Below the pieces are notes generated by a model. It searched no databases. It was not told where the DNA came from and saw only the letters and a program-made list of their open reading frames with translations. From Candidatus Shapirobacteria bacterium (GTDB taxonomy: Bacteria; Patescibacteria; Microgenomatia; UBA12405): DNA of 16,226 bases. The position numbers and the translations under genes are program-made. Location: positions 1-16,226 of the forward strand of contig JAQTUF010000015.1 of the NCBI GenBank assembly GCA_028710865.1, in the 5' to 3' direction. Below, in pieces: positions 7,351-13,724 of the stretch (position 1 is its first letter; every line of letters starts with the position of its first letter).

Positions 7351-8783
7351 GAAAATTTTTGCCATGGATTATTTTTTCTATTTTTGTTTGCCTATTTTTT
7401 TCTTATCGTCTACTCGAAGTTCCTATGGGCCTGACAGCCGACGAAACTGCCTTTGGTTATAATGCTGTTCTTCTTTCAAGAACCGGACACGATGAAAACG
7501 GTCGCTTTTTACCATTTTTTGTTCTATCTAATCATGGAACTGATTGGAAACAACCCGTTACTCAATATTATTTGACTTTGCTATTCAAAATATTCAATCC
7601 TTCACTTTTTCTTCTTAGATTTAGTTCCATTATTATTATCTTAATTTCTTCAATTCTTCTCTTTAAATTATGTCAAAAAATTTTTGATACCAAGTATGCC
7701 GTTGTTTCATTAGTTCTATTTCTAACAATACCCCTAATTATGATTCAGGGACATATGGGTTTAGATAATATTATGCCTATCCCTTTTACTATTATCTGGA
7801 TTTTTTGTCTCTATCAATACAATAAAAATAAAAAAATAAAATTTCTTGTTGTCTCTGCCCTCGCCCTGGGGGTTAATTTTTATACCTATAAAGGGATGCG
7901 AGCCATATTTCCCATCTGGTATTTAATTTCGCTCCTTTATATTTATAAAAAACCATTTTCAAAAAACATTCGTCAATTTTTCATTTTTAGTCTTGTTTCT
8001 CTTCCTTTTATCCTTGTTTCACCTGTTTTAAACCATGTTTACCCAGGGTCGATCTTGGGAGGGACTAGCCCTAAAATTGAAAGTTTCTATGATTTTCTTT
8101 ATCCTTATTTTTCTAGCTTTGATCCTACTTTTCTCTTTATAAAAGGAGATGATCTTCTGTTTCACTCTACTGGTCACCACGGTTTCTTTTTACTTGCCTC
8201 ACTCCCTCTCTTTTTAATTGGTATTTATCATTCCCTTCAAAAAAATAAATTTTCTCGTTTTATTTTGACAATATTTTTTATTTCTCCAATACTATATGGA
8301 ATGGTTAATTCAGTTCATCGGGCTAGTCGTCTTATGTGTCTCATCCCTTTTTATGTAATCATTTGCCTCTATGGTCTTGAAAAAATTAATCAATTAAAAC
8401 TAAAATATCGATTTATCATTTTTTTCTTCCTAATCAGCACTTTTACCCTCAATTATTGCGATTTCCTCCATTATTATTATTTTGATTATGCCAAATTAAC
8501 CCAAAACTTTGTCGGTGATTTAAAATATTATCTTTCGTTCAAAGCGTTAAAGGATAATTCTGAAAAATTAAAGTTGAACCCTTATATTGCCGATGATCTT
8601 AATTATCCATTTTATGAGTCAATTTATTTCCCTCAAGGGACAGTTGAACACATCAGCCAAGATTTATCATCCCCACCAGGATCAATTCTTTTGACCAATC
8701 GCGATAACATTCCTGGAATGAGTAAATTAGATATTAATTTAAGATACTATTATCTCCAGGTAAATAAGTCATTAAATAAGTAA
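7335..8783 (+). CDS. GT39-like (PMT/ArnT-type) membrane glycosyltransferase
   Basis: A 482-residue protein with about eleven membrane helices, the first at about 10-26. The first extracytoplasmic loop carries TADETAFGYNA, with the Asp36-Glu37 pair that matches the catalytic acidic motif of protein mannosyltransferases and ArnT-like enzymes (GT-C fold). Such enzymes use polyprenyl-phosphate sugars on the outer face of the membrane. Two further motifs are shared with the enzymes at 13725-15386 and, for the first, 15376-16226: LFIKGDDLLFH (267-277, with Asp272 and His277), and SVHRASRLM (326-334). A soluble C-terminal part follows the last helix (about 375-482). ATG 7335 overlaps the previous gene by 16 bases. 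It ends nine bases before the stop of the convergent gene at 8793-10208. The acceptor (protein, lipid or glycan) is unknown. Confidence 0.88.
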   Translation: MWQKIRKFLPWIIFSIFVCLFFSYRLLEVPMGLTADETAFGYNAVLLSRTGHDENGRFLPFFVLSNHGTDWKQPVTQYYLTLLFKIFNPSLFLLRFSSIIIILISSILLFKLCQKIFDTKYAVVSLVLFLTIPLIMIQGHMGLDNIMPIPFTIIWIFCLYQYNKNKKIKFLVVSALALGVNFYTYKGMRAIFPIWYLISLLYIYKKPFSKNIRQFFIFSLVSLPFILVSPVLNHVYPGSILGGTSPKIESFYDFLYPYFSSFDPTFLFIKGDDLLFHSTGHHGFFLLASLPLFLIGIYHSLQKNKFSRFILTIFFISPILYGMVNSVHRASRLMCLIPFYVIICLYGLEKINQLKLKYRFIIFFFLISTFTLNYCDFLHYYYFDYAKLTQNFVGDLKYYLSFKALKDNSEKLKLNPYIADDLNYPFYESIYFPQGTVEHISQDLSSPPGSILLTNRDNIPGMSKLDINLRYYYLQVNKSLNK

Positions 8784-8792
8784 TTCTACTTC

Positions 8793-10208
8793 TTAGGAAA
8801 TATTCTGCCACCAAAAATCAAGGTTAACTCCAGCCAAATATTTTATATTAGTATATATAATTGCTGCAATTATTAAGATAATTAACATTTTCCACACAAA
8901 TAAAAATTTATTTTTAAAGACAGGTTTTAAAACCAGTCCTAATAAAAGTAAAGATATTCCGATTCTCCACCAATTGGCAAATGGTTGAAATTCAAAAACG
9001 TTAATTATATTTGCAATATTCGCTCCCAAAATCATTATTAAAAGCAAAAATGTTGGTAATAAATTCTTACCCTTAACTAAACTATTCCCAAAAAACTTTG
9101 CTGATATTATCATCAACAATGGCCAAAAAGGGAAAGTATACCAGCCATAAGGTTGACTTCCAAAAAATACATAAACAATCAAATAAGCCAAAATTGCAAA
9201 AACAGTAATCTTAGTTCCTAAATTATTTGATTTTCTAGTTAAGAAATACCAAAAGATAATCCACCCCCCAATTATTGAAGCTTCTGGTAAAAATTTATGT
9301 TGTGTTAGTCTTTGATTTCTAATCAGTTCCAAAACAGAATTAGCTCCTATTCCATAGAATCGATTGTAGTTAGAAAATAAAATATTTTTAAAATTATCCA
9401 ACCCATAAACAGCTCCATAGATTACGAAAAGAAAACTTATTGGCAGAGCAATTATTAAGAAAAAACTAAAATCTTTTACAAATTTTTTATTCCAACCCTT
9501 ATATTCAATCAACAAGGTGATAAAAACCAGTAAATAACAAATAACTCCCGTTAGTTTAAATAGTGTTGCTATTCCGGAAAATAAAGCTGCTATTAACAAC
9601 CATCCATCACCTTTCTTTTTTAGGTACAAAAATAGAGAAATCATACAAACCAACAAACAGGGAATTATGGCATTTTCCGCCTGAATCATTCTTCCACTTA
9701 AAACTACCAGAGGAGTTGTTGCATATAAGAGACCTCCTATAACCGATGTTATAAAGCCAAAATTTATCCAACAATAAACCATCAATAATGCCACCGAAAC
9801 TGTCGAAATTAAAATTATTGGTTTTCTTATTATAAAAGTCGTTGTATCTTCAAAGATTCTAGCCCCTGATAAATAAGCATAACCTCCGGTAATTAATCCC
9901 AACAATGGAGGGTGGTCCATCCATGGATAATTAATTTCCAAAGGCCCTTCTGTTGATACTGTTTGGAAAAATCTGTCTACGTTGACATATCTAAATAATG
10001 AATTTTTATAACCCTCTATCCCCGAAATTCCTACTGGCATACCAGTCTCTATTAATGAAAGTCCTACCCAAGAATAACTATATTCATCTGCCGATTGCCC
10101 CGGAATTGGTATTTCAGCATAATTCTTTTTTCTTAGAAACAATGCCAACAATACTATCATTAAAAAAACAAATACTTTCGCTATTTTCAAAATATTTTTT
10201 TTAATCAT
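8793..10208 (-). CDS. GT39-like (PMT/ArnT-type) membrane glycosyltransferase
   Basis: A 471-residue multi-pass membrane protein with an N-terminal helix (about 8-25) and roughly ten to twelve more. The first loop has QSADEYSYSWVG, with the acidic pair Asp41-Glu42, and later YPWMDHPPLLGL, with Asp98-His99-Pro-Pro. The DE motif followed by a (D)HPPL motif is characteristic of bacterial GT39/GT83 dolichyl-phosphate-mannose-type transferases, so use of a polyprenyl-phosphate sugar is likely. A late PYGWYTFPFWPLLM stretch (352-366) resembles the Tyr-rich loop before a helix in ArnT-like proteins. I chose the ATG at 10208, which overlaps the upstream gene's stop as ATGA and follows AAGGA by a few bases. 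An in-frame ATG at 10220 would add four residues. It is less similar to the three other GT39-like enzymes in the window than they are to one another. Confidence 0.87.
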   Translation of the reverse strand: MIKKNILKIAKVFVFLMIVLLALFLRKKNYAEIPIPGQSADEYSYSWVGLSLIETGMPVGISGIEGYKNSLFRYVNVDRFFQTVSTEGPLEINYPWMDHPPLLGLITGGYAYLSGARIFEDTTTFIIRKPIILISTVSVALLMVYCWINFGFITSVIGGLLYATTPLVVLSGRMIQAENAIIPCLLVCMISLFLYLKKKGDGWLLIAALFSGIATLFKLTGVICYLLVFITLLIEYKGWNKKFVKDFSFFLIIALPISFLFVIYGAVYGLDNFKNILFSNYNRFYGIGANSVLELIRNQRLTQHKFLPEASIIGGWIIFWYFLTRKSNNLGTKITVFAILAYLIVYVFFGSQPYGWYTFPFWPLLMIISAKFFGNSLVKGKNLLPTFLLLIMILGANIANIINVFEFQPFANWWRIGISLLLLGLVLKPVFKNKFLFVWKMLIILIIAAIIYTNIKYLAGVNLDFWWQNIS

Positions 10209-10651
10209 TTTTCCTTGCATTTAAGTGTAATTAATGATTCTATTTTTTGATCTTCATCATTTTTCTTAACATTTTCTCCATCTATAAAACAGTCAAACTT
10301 TTCATCTAATATTTTTTTATCAAAACCAACAATTCTAGAGTATTCAATCAAAACTCCATTGATTGTCCTATCCTCAATTGCCGACAAAGATAGGGTACTA
10401 TTGGCTTTTTCTCCATTTTTACAATCCATTTCCACTTTTATGTAATCTTTTGTTTCTTTTGGTTCTCCCAATATTTCATAACGACAAGCATCTTCTGTTT
10501 TATCCCTAAAAGAAGATGGGCTTGAAATAATATTTTTTAATTTTTCTTGGGAAAAACTATTCTTAACTTTTAATCTCAATCCAAAAAAGATTAACAAAGC
10601 CACCAACATATAAACAATTCCAAATATACGCAATATTTTACTTCTTACCAT
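10205..10651 (-). CDS. Small membrane-anchored protein of unknown function with four cysteines
   Basis: I do not recognise this 148-residue protein. It has a basic N-terminus (MVRSKILR), one hydrophobic helix (about 8-25), and then a polar domain of about 120 residues that should be outside the membrane. The domain has four cysteines (56, 77, 121, 145), an even number that would allow two disulfides, and a length and alternating pattern that suggest a small beta-rich fold. It is the first gene of a two-gene minus-strand unit and overlaps the GT39-like gene after it as ATGA, so it may be a partner or accessory to that enzyme. I chose ATG 10651; a TTG two codons upstream is possible but unneeded. 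A perfect TATAAT lies just upstream. The function is open. Confidence 0.75.
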   Translation of the reverse strand: MVRSKILRIFGIVYMLVALLIFFGLRLKVKNSFSQEKLKNIISSPSSFRDKTEDACRYEILGEPKETKDYIKVEMDCKNGEKANSTLSLSAIEDRTINGVLIEYSRIVGFDKKILDEKFDCFIDGENVKKNDEDQKIESLITLKCKEK

Positions 10652-10674
10652 TACCAATATATTATATATTTAAA
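10652..10674. promoter_or_regulatory. Short divergent promoter gap between the genes at 10205-10651 and 10675-11976
   Basis: Only 23 bases separate two divergent start codons. On the minus strand a perfect TATAAT (10666 to 10661) lies nine bases before the ATG at 10651, so transcription would begin within about three bases of the start codon. On the plus strand TATTAT (10660-10665) has TTTACT 17 bases upstream (10637-10642, inside the other gene), and the GTG follows at 10675. Both mRNAs would then have almost no leader. No good -35 box is visible for the minus strand. The call rests on hexamer match and spacing only, in a region where A+T richness makes such matches common. Confidence 0.5.
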
Positions 10675-11976
10675 GTGAGCAAAGGTATATATCAAAAACT
10701 TAGCTTGAGTAAGATAATCATAATTGGCCTTATTGTCCGACTATTTTCTTGGCCATGGACTTATCATGGAGATATCAATGCTACCTATTGGTGGGGCAAA
10801 TTTGCCGCTGAATTTAGTTGGCGTGGCTTTTACGACTGGTTATATTTTGGTGGTCATGGCATTCCCGATCAACCAATGTTGAATATTTATTATAACTGGG
10901 GTATTCGCCAAATATACCTATTTTTTTACAATATTTTTTGGTTTTTAAACCAACATATTTCTCTCTTTCCTTCAAAGTTTATGCAATGGTATTTTTTGGA
11001 AGGGAATCAGATTCTACTCAAGTTACCCATGATAATTGCCGATATTCTTTTAGTTTATTTTTGTTACAAATTTACTAAATCAAAATTAGTTGCCCTTGTT
11101 TTAAGTTTATATCCACCTCTCATTTACAATAGTGCCGTGTGGGGAAGTGGGGACAGTATTATTAATTTATTAGCCCTCCTTGGCTTCTATTTTCTCTGGA
11201 AGAAAAAATATATTCCCGGTGCACTTTTTTATATCAGTTCCGTTCTCTACAAACCATCTCTTTTGGTATGGGCAATAATTATTCCGATCATTTTGATTAA
11301 AAATAAAATAAAAAGTAAGGATATTATTCTTTCCGCAACAGTCTCCCTTCTTTTTATCTACGTTATTTGTTCCCCTTTTAATCCTATTGAAGTCAATCCT
11401 TTACTTTGGTTCTTCAATATTATGACCACCAAAATTTTACCTGGAATAATGGATCAGGTCACCGCTAATGCCATGAATTTATGGGCTCTAATTTTTGGAC
11501 TCAAACCGAAACTCGATGAGTTTCTTATTTTAAATACTATCTCTGCCAGAAATTTTTCTATAATCATTTGTGTAATTTTCTATTTCATCATCCTTTTAAA
11601 ATTATTTAAAAAATATACTCAAAAAAATCTTTTGTTAACGTTAGTAACCATTTCCATGGTTACTTTCACTTTTATGACCAGAATGCATGAGAGATATACT
11701 TTTCCAGCTCTAATTCCATTGTTAATTCTTGCTTATAAAGATCGCCGTTTTATTAAGTACTTTATTATTCTATCTGTAACTCACATGATAAATGTTTATA
11801 GTGGTTGGTGGATGCCCAATATTTCTTTTCTAGTCAAAATTTTAGACAATGACTTTGTTGTTCGAAGTGTTAGTTTAATAAATATTATTATTACCCTAAG
11901 ATTAGTCTTCTTTAGTCTTGATATAAAAAACGCTAATACCAGCAACAATCAACCACCACCACCAAAGCTTAAATAA
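10675..11976 (+). CDS. GT-C membrane glycosyltransferase (mannosyltransferase-like)
   Basis: A 433-residue protein with about ten membrane helices. The first loop has TYHGDINATYWW, placing Asp33 where GT-C enzymes hold the catalytic acid. AVWGSGDSI (154-162) resembles the Gly/Asn-Asp motif of PIG-M and GT87-type mannosyltransferases, and TRMHERYTFPALIPLL (335-350) is a motif common in bacterial and archaeal GT-C proteins. Use of a polyprenyl-phosphate sugar on the outer face is inferred. The start is GTG 10675; no start codon lies further upstream in frame, and the next in-frame ATG is 67 codons downstream. The last 25 codons, including a hydrophilic Pro-rich tail (QPPPPKLK), lie antisense to the end of the gene at 11902-13686. 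It starts 23 bases from the divergent gene at 10205-10651. Confidence 0.83.
   Translation: MSKGIYQKLSLSKIIIIGLIVRLFSWPWTYHGDINATYWWGKFAAEFSWRGFYDWLYFGGHGIPDQPMLNIYYNWGIRQIYLFFYNIFWFLNQHISLFPSKFMQWYFLEGNQILLKLPMIIADILLVYFCYKFTKSKLVALVLSLYPPLIYNSAVWGSGDSIINLLALLGFYFLWKKKYIPGALFYISSVLYKPSLLVWAIIIPIILIKNKIKSKDIILSATVSLLFIYVICSPFNPIEVNPLLWFFNIMTTKILPGIMDQVTANAMNLWALIFGLKPKLDEFLILNTISARNFSIIICVIFYFIILLKLFKKYTQKNLLLTLVTISMVTFTFMTRMHERYTFPALIPLLILAYKDRRFIKYFIILSVTHMINVYSGWWMPNISFLVKILDNDFVVRSVSLINIIITLRLVFFSLDIKNANTSNNQPPPPKLK
11902..11976. other. 75-base tail-to-tail overlap of two convergent GT-C genes
   Basis: The plus-strand gene ends at 11976 and the minus-strand gene at 11902. The overlap is codon-aligned: four Pro codons (CCA) in the plus tail lie opposite four Trp codons (TGG) in the last helix of the minus gene. 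Transcripts from the two sides would be complementary here, and no terminator fits between them. Confidence 0.85.
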
Positions 11977-13686
11977 TTTATTAACAATCTCTGTTTTTGA
12001 AACTTTTCCATAATAAAAGAAATTTGTTGCCCATCTATTTTCATCATCTAATTTCACTTTCAATTCTTCATCCTCAGCCAAAACATCATTCAGCCTTAAA
12101 TTCAAAATACTACTTTCAGACATCTCTTTCGGGATGTCTATCCTCAACCAACCATTTATTTGTGCATTATAACTGGTAAATTCTTTCTTAAATTCATTTC
12201 CTCTTTCATCAGAAATTGTCAATTCGCCATTATCTTGGAAGCCCTCCTTATTTTTATCTAACGATATTTCTATATATTTCAAGTTACCTTGAATTTCATA
12301 TGACATTTCTTTATCAAAAACATCAGCTAAAGGAATACTTTCTCCAGAAAGATTTGAATCAATTCTTTTTTCAACTTTTAAATTTATCATCAATAAAACC
12401 AACAAAGTCACCAATATCCAGGGTATAAAAACCAAATAATTTCTACTTTTTATTTCTTTTATTTTTTCTTTTCTAGTTTTTTCTTTTCTAGTTAAATACC
12501 ACAAAGATATTCCCGCTAAAATTGTTTGAGCCAAGTTAATTAATTTTGAAAAGTCTATTTCCTTATTTTTCAAAAACTCAACCAAACTTGGGAAATTAAT
12601 TAAATTTGGGTTTATTGGTGTCAACAAACCCCAAACCAAAAATCTATCATCAAAAGCCAAGGTTAAAAGCAACCAGGCTATAAAAATTATTATCAAAGGT
12701 ACCCATTCTTTTCCTTTTCTTTCTTTTGAAAAAAACCATATTGAAAAAAATGGTATCAACCACAACATCCATTGAGGGTTGAAGTGACTAAAAGCTAATA
12801 TTATTAAACAACTTTTAAATACTAAGAGTGATCCTTGGCCAATTTTTTCCTTATAATTTTTAAAAAAAGCAGTTACCGCCAAGAAAACTAAGAGTAATGG
12901 CACAATTAAAATTTCTTTGCCAAAACCAATCGAAATATCAGCTAAAAACATTCTCTGTGATAATCCAGAATTCAAAACTGCCTGAACAAAATAATCTTTA
13001 CCTAACCAAGGCAACATTATTATCAAGTAAATCAAAAAAACGCTCCCCATCTTTAGTATCAATTTAAATATTTTTTTCTCCTGAACAATCAAAAACATTA
13101 TTGCCCAAATCAATGGGTAATTCTTAACTCCAGCTGCCAGTCCCCAAAATAAAGCCATTAGCCACCATCTATCTATCCACCAGATACCCAATAAAAATAA
13201 GAAAATTGCCACGATATCGTTTTGTCCCATTATCACCAATGAATATAAGGTTATTGGATTAAAGTACCAAAACAACGTCGCTAATTTTGCCTTGTTAAGA
13301 TTTTTTGTTTCCCTTTTAACAATTTTAAAAATTAACCAACCGCTGATCAATCCTAGTAACAATAAAGGGAACTTCGCCGCTAAGTTATACTTCATCACTT
13401 CTGTATTAAAAGCAGCTTGAGCACTACCACTTGTTAACCATTGATCAAAGCCTGTTCCTCCTATTAACTTTGAGATTGGATAGTGAATTTTAAGCCACCA
13501 ATAATGTGCCGGAGGATAATGGAAGTCCGGAACATCTAATTTATGTGTTGCCAAATAACCATAAACATCCCATACTTTCCCATTTTCCAGGGCCGGATAT
13601 CTCAATGTTAATTTGGTATCAGGATGGTAAGTTAACGGAGCCAAAAGTCCCCAAAACACTATTGCTAACAACAATATTTTTTTCAT
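11902..13686 (-). CDS. GT-C membrane glycosyltransferase with added extracytoplasmic domain
   Basis: A 594-residue protein. The N-terminal part (1 to about 400) is a GT-C core with about ten helices. It carries TYHPD (19-23), with candidate catalytic Asp23, then DFHYPPAHYWW (54-64), MGQNDIVAIF (153-162) as in PIG-M/GT87-type mannosyltransferases, and HFNPQWMLW (301-309). After a Lys/Glu-rich linker (about 401-415) a helix (about 418-435) leads into a polar domain (about 440-565) with alternating beta-type pattern, followed by a final Trp-rich helix (573-590). This tail is not typical of the family and may bind glycan. GGAG lies seven bases upstream of the ATG, one of the few clear Shine-Dalgarno sites here. 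The final 24 codons and stop overlap the convergent gene. The sugar is unknown. Confidence 0.83.
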   Translation of the reverse strand: MKKILLLAIVFWGLLAPLTYHPDTKLTLRYPALENGKVWDVYGYLATHKLDVPDFHYPPAHYWWLKIHYPISKLIGGTGFDQWLTSGSAQAAFNTEVMKYNLAAKFPLLLLGLISGWLIFKIVKRETKNLNKAKLATLFWYFNPITLYSLVIMGQNDIVAIFLFLLGIWWIDRWWLMALFWGLAAGVKNYPLIWAIMFLIVQEKKIFKLILKMGSVFLIYLIIMLPWLGKDYFVQAVLNSGLSQRMFLADISIGFGKEILIVPLLLVFLAVTAFFKNYKEKIGQGSLLVFKSCLIILAFSHFNPQWMLWLIPFFSIWFFSKERKGKEWVPLIIIFIAWLLLTLAFDDRFLVWGLLTPINPNLINFPSLVEFLKNKEIDFSKLINLAQTILAGISLWYLTRKEKTRKEKIKEIKSRNYLVFIPWILVTLLVLLMINLKVEKRIDSNLSGESIPLADVFDKEMSYEIQGNLKYIEISLDKNKEGFQDNGELTISDERGNEFKKEFTSYNAQINGWLRIDIPKEMSESSILNLRLNDVLAEDEELKVKLDDENRWATNFFYYGKVSKTEIVNKLFKLWWWWLIVAGISVFYIKTKED

Positions 13687-13693
13687 ACTACTC

Positions 13694-13697
13694 TCCC
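13694..13697 (-). promoter_or_regulatory. Ribosome binding site for the gene at 11902-13686
   Basis: On the minus strand AGGGAGAG precedes the ATG at 13686, with GGAG (13697 to 13694) seven bases from the start codon. This is near-ideal Shine-Dalgarno spacing and supports this start. It stands out because most genes in the window show no such site. Confidence 0.6.
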
Positions 13698-13700
13698 TAG

Positions 13701-13717
13701 AGTATAACAGTTATACT
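13701..13717. repeat. Perfect 17-base palindrome (8-base arms, 1-base centre) between divergent genes
   Basis: The sequence AGTATAACAGTTATACT reads AGTATAAC, then A, then GTTATACT, and the two arms are exact reverse complements. It sits in the middle of the gap between the starts at 13686 and 13725 and supplies the two TATACT hexamers. It may simply be a symmetric pair of -10 elements, or an operator for a dimeric regulator that would control both genes at once. No regulator gene is present in the window. Confidence 0.5.
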
Positions 13718-13724
13718 ATTTTAG

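Larger units (their letters stand above)
13687..13724. promoter_or_regulatory. Short divergent promoter gap between the genes at 11902-13686 and 13725-15386
   Basis: The 38 bases between two divergent start codons contain two back-to-back TATACT hexamers: 13712-13717 on the plus strand and 13706 to 13701 on the minus strand. The plus-strand hexamer ends seven bases before ATG 13725, so the mRNA would start at or next to the start codon. The minus-strand hexamer would put the mRNA start near 13694, inside the GGAG that serves the minus gene, so a second promoter further upstream is possible for that gene. No clear -35 box is seen on either strand. Confidence 0.45.

Noticed and set aside
8778..8791. 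Small inverted repeat AAGTA-ATTC-TACTT across the convergent end of the genes at 7335-8783 and 8793-10208, as a two-way terminator.
   Set aside because: The stem is only five pairs, mostly A-T, and is not followed by a clear T run on the plus strand. Such repeats are expected by chance in this composition.
8793..13686. A mobile element or genomic island, suggested by the repeated strand changes.
   Set aside because: No transposase, integrase, terminal repeats or target duplications were seen, and base composition and gene type are the same as on both sides.
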